Source of the DNA: Pteria penguin
Lineage: Eukaryota; Mollusca; Bivalvia; Pterioida; Pteriidae
Reading direction: 5' to 3'
DNA length: 64,000 bases
Assembly: GCA_035048485.1 (NCBI GenBank)
Contig: CM068586.1
Coordinates: forward strand, 28,352,349-28,416,348
In this document: in pieces, positions 32,090 to 44,400 of the stretch
Position numbering within the stretch: the first letter of the stretch is position 1
Layout of the letters: the number at the start of each line of letters is the position of its first letter
The notes under the pieces: generated by a model
Database searches by the model: none
Told to the model about the DNA's origin: nothing
The model's input: the letters and a program-made list of their open reading frames with translations, nothing else
Program-made: the position numbers and the translations under genes

Positions 32090-34882
32090 ATGTCACGACC
32101 AAAGACAGGAGTAAAAGACATTAATGCAAGCAGTCCAGGACTGTTTCATTTGTCATTAAACGCCTCCCAGTGTCCACCCCGACAAAAGCTTCTCAATAGA
32201 ATATCAGTATTAGAGAAGTTATCAAGAGATTTCAAGGATTCAGGGGATTTCACCACCAACGCAATCCAGAACTTGTTAGGCGCATTTTACTATTATAATG
32301 GCAAGGCTACTGACGCTATCAAATGCTTTGAAAGAGTAAAGGGTTCAAAGAATAAGAATGCTTTGGCTAATCTTAGTTTTGTTTACCAGAGACTTCATTT
32401 AACTTCGAAATGCAATGTCTATCAAAATAAGCTCCATGACCTGGAGGGTAACACAGATTTGGACGCAATATTTATGGCGGAGCAGGCATTTGCGATGCTT
32501 TTTGATGTTCACGATGAAAGAGACATTATTGAAAGAAATACGCCTCCGTACAGATTGTTTGAGGAAAGTATCAAGATATTGAAAGAAGAAGTATTAGCGA
32601 GATACGAAATCATGTTCTGGTTTTCAGAAACGTGTTATAAACTCTACAAAGCTGGATTCAGAAAAAGCAGTGAAGTTGATTTACAAAACTTTTACAACAA
32701 GGGTGTAGAGTACTTGGTGCAAATCCTACGTGATGGTGTTATAACAAAGAAGGTATGTTTCAGAGAAGGAGCATGGGCTTATCTAGGAATCTTTATGCAA
32801 AGCTCGCCCAACGTAACTTGGAACGCGGACACATGTCATCAAAATCAATTAGACAGGAAAGTTAACATCCCAGATGTAGTAAACAAAAACAATATTGGGC
32901 AGTACTACGAAAATCCCAAACTTTGTTTTCTATGCTTCACAAAAGAAACATTGAACAGCGCAGACTCCGTTCGAGATGCAGAGTATGACAGTTTAGAATT
33001 CGAAACTACAGAAATTTGTATAAGGTTTGCAATGCTTCTAAAAGAGGAAAAACAGTTTGATATGGCAGAGAATTATTTATGTAAATCAGAGAAAATCGAT
33101 TCTTCAGAAGGAAATTGGTTTACGTTCACAACGTTGGCAAAACTGAATCTTGATAGATTCAAATCACTGAAATCAGTGACACCAATTGCCAGTAGAGTCT
33201 GTAGATCTGATTTTCCTGAAACTACTTCTAAAATGCAAGAAATTAAGACAGATACAAGTATCAATAACAGCCAAACGGAGGCATCGAATACATCTGATGT
33301 TACTGATAAATCTACTGAGACTCCAGAGAAATATTTACTACAGTACCTAGATAGAGCTAAGGAGTTATATGATAAGGCATTGAAAATGAATCCAACACCG
33401 CTAGATCTCTCCAATATGGCACATGTTCACGAGTTATTGGCCAAACATACGCCAAACTTAACAGAAGAAAGAAAAGAGAGCTTCATATTATCTGCTAGTG
33501 ATTACTACAACCAAGCTGTAGCTAGTTTAGGATCAGAGAGGAGACCAGAGGTACATCGAGCACAGGGACGTTTCCTTAGAGATATTAATGAAGAAAAGCA
33601 AGCAATTGAATGTTTTAAACGTGCAATGGAGGTCGATACAGACAACAAAAGGACTCAAAGTTTTAATCATCTGTTTGAAACGCTTATTGTGATGTTTGAA
33701 AAACAAGGCAAAACACAATTGTCAGAAAATAGTACCAACAAAGCTGCAGATACTTCTTTCTTGCAACAAGATGACCTTAGCTGTAAATTAGATAAGGTAG
33801 AAGAGGAAGTCGGGGTTGAAGCTGAATCTGCTACTCACAAAACACATAAGGAAGTTCGAGAAGATAGCCTACAAAATTTGGAAAGTGACACAGAAAAAAG
33901 ACACCTGAACATGGACTGTCAGCCTACAGCTTTTGAAGAAACTAAACCCACATCTTCAGAGAAAGTATTCAAGGAAGACAATGGATCTGATAAAGGCAAG
34001 TATGAAGCGAATGAAGATGTTGAAAACGATGGTCCTCCATCTTCAGAAAGTTATACCGAATTGTCCGAGATAGATCCGGAATATATTCGATCTCTGTCAA
34101 CTGATAGCAAAGGAAATGCAACGATTTTGTATGAAATAACATACTGGTTAGAGTTTGCTCTGAAGAAATATGGCAACATAAATCTTCAAAAATACGTTGA
34201 AAATCACCCAGTTGAATTTGGTGTGATCGTGTCTTTCTTCAAGAACATGAAAAAAGAGCATACTGTTAACGAGCATCCCGTCAGCGAATATATTTTAAAA
34301 CATTTACCTCCTGCTTTAAAGGAAACAATTCACTACAGAAAGTTCATAAATATCGTCGAACGTCCACATCCATTTATTTCTTCTGCAAAGAAAGAGAAAG
34401 TGTGCGATTTATGCAGAGTTAAAACTGTCACTCGGCAAAATTCGGTGTTACCTCCTGCTCAAGAATCTGCAAGACACCCTGGATATCAGTTTGACTTCTT
34501 CGTGATTTTTACATCAAAGGAGAAGGAGTGGGTGTATTACTCATTGCTAAAGCGATTGGAAGGGTCTTATGGATATAAGGGTGCTTTTGAAGAAAGAGAT
34601 TTTCGGATAGGACGGCAGGCTACCAATGAACCTTACTACTTCCTCACAAATAGTTTTAAAGTTTTGGTAGTGTTGAGTGATGACTTCGACGCAAAAGCAA
34701 AGTATCACCTAGACCTAGCACAAACAGAGCAGATGAGCAAACCTTCAAAAAGGGAGAACTTTATCATTCCTATCCTCAGAAGTGATAAAGGACTTCTTCC
34801 GCAGCTAAACCCAATGGTTTGTCTCAATGCAGTGATAGATATCAACTGGGAAAGACTCCTAAAAGCATTAGAAATGCGTTAG
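32090..34882 (+). CDS. TPR-TIR domain protein, 930 residues, single coding exon
   Basis: It is probably a cytosolic signalling adaptor: no signal peptide or membrane segment is seen. Residues ~57-102 (AFYYYNGKATDAIKCFERV and onward), ~419-451 and ~485-520 (EEKQAIECFKRAMEVD) carry TPR-like helix pairs; 26-335 is helical throughout. A Ser/Thr-rich linker spans ~375-400 and an acidic, probably disordered stretch ~545-665. A helical segment follows (~665-765), then a C-x2-C pair (C772, C775). The TIR domain is 799-926: box 1 FDFFVIFTSKE, BB-loop ERDFRIG (R836-G841), VLVVLSDDF and a final NWERLL. The NADase glutamate position of SARM1-type TIRs appears to be Asp875. TPR-TIR fusions occur in invertebrate innate-immune repertoires; the exact partner and pathway are not known from sequence. 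The lack of coding introns could mean retroposition or a lineage-specific expansion. Confidence 0.9.
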   Translation: MSRPKTGVKDINASSPGLFHLSLNASQCPPRQKLLNRISVLEKLSRDFKDSGDFTTNAIQNLLGAFYYYNGKATDAIKCFERVKGSKNKNALANLSFVYQRLHLTSKCNVYQNKLHDLEGNTDLDAIFMAEQAFAMLFDVHDERDIIERNTPPYRLFEESIKILKEEVLARYEIMFWFSETCYKLYKAGFRKSSEVDLQNFYNKGVEYLVQILRDGVITKKVCFREGAWAYLGIFMQSSPNVTWNADTCHQNQLDRKVNIPDVVNKNNIGQYYENPKLCFLCFTKETLNSADSVRDAEYDSLEFETTEICIRFAMLLKEEKQFDMAENYLCKSEKIDSSEGNWFTFTTLAKLNLDRFKSLKSVTPIASRVCRSDFPETTSKMQEIKTDTSINNSQTEASNTSDVTDKSTETPEKYLLQYLDRAKELYDKALKMNPTPLDLSNMAHVHELLAKHTPNLTEERKESFILSASDYYNQAVASLGSERRPEVHRAQGRFLRDINEEKQAIECFKRAMEVDTDNKRTQSFNHLFETLIVMFEKQGKTQLSENSTNKAADTSFLQQDDLSCKLDKVEEEVGVEAESATHKTHKEVREDSLQNLESDTEKRHLNMDCQPTAFEETKPTSSEKVFKEDNGSDKGKYEANEDVENDGPPSSESYTELSEIDPEYIRSLSTDSKGNATILYEITYWLEFALKKYGNINLQKYVENHPVEFGVIVSFFKNMKKEHTVNEHPVSEYILKHLPPALKETIHYRKFINIVERPHPFISSAKKEKVCDLCRVKTVTRQNSVLPPAQESARHPGYQFDFFVIFTSKEKEWVYYSLLKRLEGSYGYKGAFEERDFRIGRQATNEPYYFLTNSFKVLVVLSDDFDAKAKYHLDLAQTEQMSKPSKRENFIIPILRSDKGLLPQLNPMVCLNAVIDINWERLLKALEMR

Positions 34883-37335
34883 TAGCACAAGCATTTGTCG
34901 CCTTTCATTTTCTTACAACCCAGTTGTATGTAATTATAAATCTTAACTTTTCTTGCAATAAGTGTAAATTTAAGAATAATAATGTTTTTTGGATTTCCTT
35001 ACTTTTACAATCATCGCTTTGTAATTCAAAGAATATTTTCATCACCCTGATGAAGACTTCGGTCGTAACATTGGCAAGAGCATTAAATTACGGTTTTTAA
35101 AAAATTATTATTTTCCCCCTGAAATCGAAGCTATAAAACATTTACGTTACTTGTTACAGTAGTAAAATTTTGATTTAAGATATTATTCTTGAAAATTAAC
35201 TATAAATTTTAGTAACATAAAATCAAGGACACACAGCAAGAAAAAAAAAACAAATTAAGGAGCAATTTTAGATATCCTTATTCTGAACCATACAGAAAGG
35301 TACACTATAATGTACCATTCTATGAGTAAACCAATTGCCTACAGTCATGGTAATATTTCTTTGCAAGATGAGCACAAGTTTGCAGTCAGTGTTGCAAATA
35401 TATTTTAGAGGTGAACTTTGAATGATAAACAACGATATATAATACTGTTCATTTTCACATCATAATGAAGTTATCAATGTACACAAGATTCATCATATGA
35501 TTTGTGTGTTGACAAAGTATCACCTGTAGCGCACATGATCCCCCGAGTATACCACCATGTTAATATAGAGGTTAATACATGTATGTAATATGTTTCACCA
35601 ACAAAAAGTGACATAAAGTATACGTCACATCGTAGAAACGTGAAATCATAGCACATGTGAAGCTTGGGTCACTCGCATTTAAAATCCCTTGTTGTTCATA
35701 GCGAGTACACAAGAAAACATTGAGTCACTGGTATGGAATGTTTTAGTGAATTAAACAGTATTTTCAGTTGAAGAATTTTATGTATTAAGTATTTCAGACT
35801 TTTAGGGAATTAAGGTACGTTTTTGAGTATCTGTGAATATTGAGTATTATTTATGGACAATATGCGTGGCATTTGAAGTGATTGGATATGTATATTTTGA
35901 CAGCTATCGCTTAATCTTCAGTATAGCATTTAATCTATTGATGATGGGTTTAAGGATACAAAACTTTCTTAGACTTAAGCTTGCTTCGACGTCGTACATG
36001 AAACAGTCCTTTGTATACTCTGGAAAGTCATATACCTAAAACACAAAATAGTAATAATGTGAAATTATGGTCAGGGATATGCCAAGGTTGAATATTTCTG
36101 GTACAGTTGTCTGAGTTGACGTGCTTTTACCATAATGTATCTGTGTAGCAAGTTTTATGAAAGTCTTTAATGTACTCTACAAAATTAATGAAACATTATG
36201 GAAGGATATTTAAGGATAAATATGGAAGTGAGAACCAAGGTTGCTAAATTTTCTTACAGTTGCATCTTCTCACCAAGAAGCATTTGTATATGAAGAAGTC
36301 TAAGTATTTCAGTGTATTAGAGCTAAATGAACGTATGAAACGTCTTTAGTTATATTTAAAGTTACTTTTTTTAGGCTAGGAAAGCTGCTGTAGATGGTCA
36401 GGCGTTTTTGTGTTTAGTTTATTAAGCAGTTTGTAGTTCTACATTTTAAATCTTTAGTGATAAAATTTGTTAATTTAGTTCAATAATATATATATAATTA
36501 TGGTTTGTTTGTTTTAGGGGGTCTTTGTGTATTAATTATAAATTCTTTGTTTGCTTGTGGGGGGATGTTTGGTTTTGGGGGGGGTTGTTTTTGTCTTTGG
36601 TTTTGGGGGTTATTTTGTTTTGTTTTTGTGGGGGTTTTTTGTTGTTTTTCTTTCTAGTTTTTGTTGTTGTTGGAGGGGATTGTTGTTTGTTTTGTCTTGT
36701 GGGGGTGCATTACATTTCGGTTTTATAGACCTATTTTGCTTCTGTTTAATAAACTAAACCATGCATTCTAGACGGAAGCCATACATTGTGCTTCAATTAT
36801 TTATAATAATCACAGAAAATGTGTATATTCAATGTGCCAAAATCAAAATGTTGTAATAGTTGTCATACCATTGCATGAAATTCAATATTTACTTGACTTA
36901 AGGATTGAATGTTTATTTTTGTAATTTTATTGTAGTATGAAATGTCAGGAGACGCATCACAAATTGTGTAAAACCGCGTACAATAGCGAATATTTACAAA
37001 GCTAGTCTAATTCCTTCGATTAACCATGCTAAACAGACTCGGTTCATCAGCCCATGAACTTGGGTCATGGAAGTAGTACCCGTAAAAAGAGGCGGGACTT
37101 ACTTAATTAAATATAAGAATTGTAACAACGAAATTAATGCATCCGTTAATTTTGAGCAATTAAAGATATTACCTGGATAGATAGAGTATTTTTAGCATTC
37201 TAGACAAGCACTATATTGCGTGGCGGAAGTACTTTTCCACTTCAGGAAAAATTTGGTCCTTGCCAGTTTGATAACGGGGAATTTGAAATTTTGTTTTCAA
37301 AAATGAACCTTTTAAAATGCATTGTTAATATAATG
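34883..37335. other. TPR-TIR 3' flank and intergenic DNA
   Basis: An ATTAAA at about 35083 followed by an A/T run could be the polyadenylation site. At 36520-36760 there is a G/T-rich low-complexity block whose open frames are compositional. No further gene is seen. Confidence 0.4.
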
Positions 37336-37480
37336 AATGACTGCCTTTTTTCTAGGTTCATGGGAAATAAACTTGGGTGAGAAACAAACAAATCATTCGA
37401 GAACCGCTTCGCGGTTCACGTGATTTGTTTGTTTCTCACCCAAGTTCATTCCCCATGAACCTAGAAAAAAGACAGTCATT
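37336..37480. mobile_element. Near-perfect foldback MITE, ~70-bp arms
   Basis: AATGACTGCC...TTTTTTCTAGGTTCATGGG reads outward-to-inward on the left, with its reverse complement on the right. GAACCGC TTC GCGGTTC forms the tip. Only a few mismatches occur over ~70 bp per arm, and there is essentially no loop. Confidence 0.8.
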
Positions 37481-37584
37481 CCTTAAAGAAATGAATATAA
37501 CGGTCGAGTAGACCAGGGTCTAGTTTGTCAGGTTACCTTTCAAAAAATTGTATATGGTCTCTTGATATTGTACGTATTTGATTT

Positions 37585-38984
<1,400 letters not shown>

Positions 38985-39445
38985 GACCCCAACCCCTTTG
39001 AATGGGTCCTTTTTTATGGCTATATGTCTACAACAATTGAGACAGATGCCAACCCCTTCGGATGGGTTTGTTGTTTGGGACTATGTCTACAATTGAGACA
39101 GATACCAAATACTTTTGATGGGTTTATTGTTAGGAGCTAAATTTCTCTACAACAAATGAGAAAGATGCCAATCCCTTCGTACGGGTTTGTTGTTTGAGGC
39201 TAAATGTCTCAACAACAAATGAGACAGATGTCATTCCCTTCAAATGGGTTCGTTGTTTGGTTCTAATTGTCTGTAGAACAAATGAGAAAGTTGCCAATCC
39301 TTTCGGATGGGTTCGTTGCTTGGGTCAAAATGTCTGTACAGCAAATGAGACTGATGCCAATCCATTCACATGGGTTATCTGCCTGTGTCGGAATGTCCGC
39401 AAACACATGAGACAGATATCGGTCCCTTAGGACGGGTTAGTTGCT
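38985..39445. repeat. Minisatellite, 57-63-bp unit, about eight copies
   Basis: ATGGGTTCGTTG-type phrases occur at 39002, 39062, 39119, 39181, 39244, 39307, 39370 and 39432. The right-hand units are 62-63 bp. Between 39194 and 39430 the 63-bp unit stays open in one plus frame, giving 21-residue repeats around TNETD..PF.WVRCL. Confidence 0.85.
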
Positions 39446-39934
39446 TGTGGCTTAATGGCCATGCCACCCATCAGGCAGATGCCTTGATAGTGTGACGTAG
39501 AGCAACAAAGAAGCTCTACCTTTGCATGCGAAGGAGAATAAGTGCAGAGGTCTGCCGAATGTCAGTTTCTCTGAGTACTCCGTTTTTCTCCACCAGTAGG
39601 CGCTATTTATACATGTAAGCGAAGTAATCCTGAAAAACAATAAGGTGAAATTTTCAGTCTTTAAAACTTTCAATGAGGTACTCGCCGATGTATATGTTTC
39701 ATTCATGTTGTGTATACGTAACGAACGATGCGGTGTTGCAGCGTCTTATTTTCTTGGCATCTCGTTTCGTTCTGACTTGTAATGTTACTGCTGCGTAACT
39801 TAGGGACACTTATTCCTCGTCTTCATATTTGGTTCTCCATCTCGCTTTAGGTTTCAATGACATTGTTGTCACGCCTCAGCCTAAGTTTCTGTCTTCTGGT
39901 CCCCTCTGACTCAATCCATATCAAATCTACCTAC
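39446..39934. other. Intergenic DNA, nothing recognised
   Basis: No repeat boundary or coding signature found. Confidence 0.35.
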
Positions 39935-39940
39935 CACAGC

Positions 39941-40122
39941 CATGCGCGGATCCAGAAATTTTTGTCAGAGGGGATCCAACCAAAAAAGGTAAATTTTCTC
40001 TTTAACGAGGGGGGTCCAACCCCAATAATGCCCAAATATTACCCTTTTTTGGTAAAATTTTCGGATTTCCAGGGAGGGTCCAGACCCCTCTAACCCCCCC
40101 CCCTCCTCTGTATCCGCGCATG
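39941..40122. mobile_element. GCGGATCC MITE, 182 bp, CACAGC target duplication
   Basis: The ends CATGCGCGGATCCAGA and its near reverse complement CTGTATCCGCGCATG are flanked by CACAGC at 39935-39940 and 40123-40128. The interior has GGGGTCCAACC and a C-rich run. It is related to the element at 45841-45978. Confidence 0.75.
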
Positions 40123-40128
40123 CACAGC

Positions 40129-40663
40129 TACTTGCCCTTCAGATTTGCCAGGTCCATGAAGGATGTTAAAAGGATGGGAAATATACAGAAAAGGTATACA
40201 TCACGTCACCCGAATGCAATTGAACGCTGCAAATTATCCACACCCCCACCACAACCACCAGCAGACTTCGTTTTGTAGATCATCTTACGACACAACAAGT
40301 ACTTAGATAACGTAATAATTATGCAGCAGCAACGGCACCAAATGTGGAGAAGCGGCTATTATTACATAGTAGCAATACTTTTTTTCTTTTCCACGTACAG
40401 GCCACATGGACGTTGCATGTCAACATAAAGCTTTGCACGGCGTGTATGTAGGTGTTCAAGCAACATCCTGGTTTCCTCACTGCTACTTAGTTTTCCATTT
40501 CACACAACCACATGACGTCAGTATGACGTGTAAAGCTGCTACGACCGTGATACAAAGTGTGGTGTTAATGTAACATTATGAGCAATCGACTAGTGGAAAA
40601 TTAAAGAAATTACCTGAAAACGTTAAACATGACAAAGATAAAAAAATACTTCCAAATATTATC

Positions 40664-40712
<49 letters not shown>

Positions 40713-41882
40713 GAATAGATAAATGAAACAAGAAATAAAATACATGAAGAATAGAAATTCAAAAATAATAAAAGAGCAATATGTCGAAAACCTTTGATTT
40801 CAAAACAGAGCCAAAATAAACAACACTTCTCTTTTTTAAAAAAAAAACACATTTATAGATCACTTTAGTGCATTCAGTTTTTCGATTTATGCAGTCGGTC
40901 TGAAGAAGAAATTCGTTAAAGGAGCGTATCCTTTGATGACTATGTAACCCTACCAAGGATCCACCATTAGATGGATCTGGCGAAAAACAACATTACTGGT
41001 AGCGGAGCGTTAGTAATTCATCCACACCATGTTTGATCAAAATCCATTCAGTGATTCTGAAGAAGGTGAAAATGTGAAAAGTTTACAGACGCCGACGTAC
41101 GATACACTATGACAATAGATCAGGTCAGCTTAAAATAATGTAAAGGTCATCTTTCAAAAGTCTCTCCCTGTGACCAAACCAGACTCGACTAGAGTCAATA
41201 GTTTTTCTGGTCTGGAGAATTTTGTCACCCATGCATAGGTATGATATTGTGTTTTGCGAAGCCTTTCCTTCGACTAATTTAGCACCTACTGCCCGATGGA
41301 AAATGTATGCATGTAACTATACAATCGAGTTTTGATTATAGACAGAGTTATTTCTTACTGAGACAATCAATTAAAAGTAGTTTTTTCGCTGTACATGTAT
41401 ATTGCAGTTTTTACATACATGTAGATTACTGATTGTCAGGTTGGCACTATTCGTTTTATATTACTTTTACAGTCAACAACGTCCACAACAGTTTCAAGGG
41501 AAGTTGTTGTGGTAACGAATACATGTATGTGTTATATCGAATTGCCTATATTCCAATCATATACTAAATATAAGAGTTATTCCTTTTAGTACAGTGATAC
41601 CACTGTATAACCAGGGTTGTCAGAAGACAACCAAGCTGAGGGGTGGACTGTGGGTTTTACCCACCCTGAGATTCGGCAAAATGATTTGCCTTGTTAATTT
41701 TACATGTAAAATAAGTAATTTTACACACAAACCCATGAATGGACCCCTCTCAGAAAATTCATTAGGGGTGGAATCCCGGCCCCCCTTTTTTTCTCGATAA
41801 AATTTCTGGATCCGTACTTGATGTATATATAACAATGATCACTAAAGATGTTACATGTATATTCAGGTAATTATTTGTTTTT
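40129..41882. other. Intergenic DNA with a diverged GGATCC-family scrap
   Basis: An (ATA)n tract lies at 40664-40710. At about 41640-41817 a G/C-run-rich segment ends in AAATTTCTGGATCCGTACTT, a one-sided minus-orientation member of the GCGGATCC MITE family. No gene is seen. Confidence 0.45.
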
Positions 41883-42540
41883 ATACACCGATATAAAAAT
41901 GTAGGCGTATTATGCTATGCCGCTTTCGTCCGTATGTACGTCTATCTTGTCTTCGTAACTTCTCCTAAACCTTTGGCCAATTTTTATGAATTTTGGTACA
42001 ATGAAAGAGCACCATTTGAAGATGTGTATATTGGAAGGGGAATACTGTTCAAAAGAACTTACAGTATTTATGGCCCTTTGACTTGGATATTCTTAAAATA
42101 ATTTGTCTTCGCAACTCATCCTAAACCCTTTGATGGAGTTTCATGAAACTTGGTACAAAGAGAAAACGCCCTATGAAGATGTGTATATTGTAAATAGCAA
42201 TGGTGTCATGAAAAAACTACAAGAATTATGACCCTTGGACTTAGAGTTTCTTAGATTTTTCTATGCTAAATATTTTGTCTTTGAAACTCCTTCTAAACCC
42301 TTTAGAGGATTTTGATGTAACATGGTACAAAGAAAGAACACCATATGAAGATGTGCATATTGGAAGGGGAATGCTGTCTAAAAACATTTACAAATGGACT
42401 TAGATTTTTCTATATGCAAAATACTTTGTCTTTTGCAAGCAACTCCTTAAACCCTTTAGTGGATTCTGAAGAAACTTGGTACAAAGAAAAATCACATTAT
42501 GAAGATGTGCATATTGAATAGGAATTTTCACACCTTTTCA
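41883..42540 (+). repeat. Tandem-array repeat, ~151-171-bp unit, four copies
   Basis: The head has GTAGGCGTATTATGCTATGC and CGTCCGTATG. Units with CTTCGTAACTTCTCCTAAACC variants occur at about 41951, 42107, 42278 and 42429, and include ATGACCCTTGGACTTAGA. No tail is found, so the 3' end is probably truncated. Confidence 0.75.
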
Positions 42541-42892
42541 ATATTTAATACAATTGTAGAAGGAGAGGGGGTGTCAACATGGGAAATGATGGATGCTCGA
42601 AGAAGATCAATTAACTTATAAACAACTGAAGAAGAGAACTGAGCTATATTACCAATATCAATACAAAGGTAATCTACATTTACTACAATTAGATTATGTT
42701 TTTAGTTCTAGTGTGTGTGACACCTAGGATAATAAAATGCGTGCGTTCAACTGTGTCCTATTTTTTAAGTCAACCTAAGTCACATTCAGTAATTCTATCG
42801 GTATTATAATGCATACTGGCATTTTTAGAACAATACTATAAGGACATATTCGTACTTTCCTTACAACCGCGGATATTGTTCTTTACTTTTTT
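42541..42892. other. Intergenic DNA, nothing recognised
   Basis: Short AT-rich spacer. A further repeat head, TATACGCCCGTCATAGACGA, begins at 42893. Confidence 0.4.
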
Positions 42893-42909
42893 ATACGCCC
42901 GTCATAGAC

Positions 42910-43610
42910 GATTGTATTATGTTGTTGTCTAATATACTAATATCCTCTTTCTTTTCTTCTTCCATTGTAGGTATACCTTCTTTTGTTATGTTCTCTATAC
43001 CCACCAATTCTGTTATACTGATATTGTTGTTGTACTGCGATGATTTGCTCCATTTGTTGATGCTTTACGGTTATCTAAATCCTTCTTTACCTGTCATATC
43101 AGTTGTAAGTTTCTGTACTATAGCCTTCATTTCATCGAACTCTGAATGAAATATTGCAGTCACGAGTTTCACATCCTTCTTTGATTTGGATTTTCTCTAG
43201 TTGATCATCTCTTCTTCTTTCCTCTTTGCTGCTCTTTTTAGTATATCAGAATCCTGTGACTTGCCGAAGATATGGCCCCAGGCGTCTTTAAGTGATGGTT
43301 TAAGTCCCTCAGTAGAACTTGTCCTCTCATCAGCATCTCATCAGTCTCATGTGGTTTAACTTGTCCCAAATAACTTTATTTTTGAGATTTCTTATCTTGC
43401 TACATTTTTATCACCTGTCTGCCCACCCTGTGGTCTGTCTGGCACTAAAGAATTTAAATTCTTACAGGACACTGGCCACAGGTCTATGCTGCCAAAAAAT
43501 GCTCTCTAGTTTGTAGTTTATTTCACTTACCGTAGCTTCTAATACAAATCTCGTGATGATTCTAGCTGCTTCTCCCTTCATCAATCTTCTGATAGTTTAG
43601 ATAATGACAA
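42910..43610 (-). pseudogene. Decayed open reading frame of unknown function
   Basis: Read on the minus strand, about 43319-43025 stays open with one internal stop. It gives a lysine/glutamate-rich, protein-like sequence including LKPSLKDAWGHIFGKSQDSD, KRAAKRKEEEM and LVTAIFHSEFDEMKAIVQKL. Further protein-like pieces flank it in other frames (KGEAARIITRFVLEATVSEI near 43580; VGIENITKEGIPTMEEEKKE near 42985). The sequence is not recognised. It is bracketed by tandem-array repeats, so a transposon-borne accessory ORF is more likely than a host gene. Confidence 0.4.
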
Positions 43611-43904
43611 AATCTAAATACTAGTCTTTGATAAGGCATTATACTTTCAATCTCCAAAAGTCAAAGGTCGCATCCCCTTATCTCCAGAAAGGTTGGTAAT
43701 CTAGTTTGTTTCGTACAATACTGATTGTTTATTGTTGTTGTTTTTGTTGTTGTTTTGAAGGTTCATACTTTGGTTTTACTGTCTTGCTAGAGTTTAGAAT
43801 CCATTTCTGGAAATCCTCCTTCCATTTGACAAATGGCTTGATTCCTGTTTTCTTAGTTTCAAAAATGGCGACATAGCTTCCAACTCATCCTTATAATACC
43901 CCAG

Positions 43905-44400
43905 CCAAGAAATAAAGGGGGTATATACTAGAATCACCATGTCCATCCGTTCGTCTGTCCGGCACATTGGTTTTCCGCACTTTTTTCTCACATACTTTGA
44001 TATAATGAACTGAAGCTTGGTATATAACTTCGATGATCTACAGATCGAGCTTTACTTTTGTCACGATTGACCCACTTTTCCAAGTCATTGCCCTTTGATC
44101 AAATTCATTTTCCGGACTTTTTTCTCGCGTGCTTTCACATATTGAACTGGAAAATGGTATATAACTTCGATGTGATGATCTACAGATCGAGCTTTAGTTT
44201 TGCCGCGACTGACCCACTTTTCCAAGAGTTATTGCCCTTTGACCAAATTTATTTTCCGGATTTATTTCTAAAGACTGCTTTGATATATTGAACTGGATTG
44301 TGATTACCCGAATCTTGTTTTCCGCATTTTCTCTCGTGTGCTTTGATATACTGAACTGAAACTTGGTATATGACTTCGATATAATGATCTACAGATGGAG
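43905..44400 (+). repeat. Tandem-array repeat, ~147-bp unit
   Basis: The head TACCCCAGCCAAGAAATAAA closes on GGGGGTATA, then GTCCATCCGTTCGTCTGTCC. Units carry CCGGACTTTTTTCTCGCGTG, ATATAACTTCGATG and CTACAGATCGAGCTTTA, with three to four copies. Confidence 0.7.

Noticed and set aside
35047..35075. Hammerhead-ribozyme-like core CTGATGA...GTAAC with a GAC-TTCG-GTC stem
   Set aside because: The essential GAAA core reads GTAA and no flanking stems I or III pair; probably chance.
36525..36757. Two overlapping hydrophobic open frames
   Set aside because: They come from a G/T-rich low-complexity block and have no domain signature.
38985..39445. CRISPR-like repeat array
   Set aside because: Units are contiguous and diverged without unique spacers, and the DNA is eukaryotic; it is a minisatellite.
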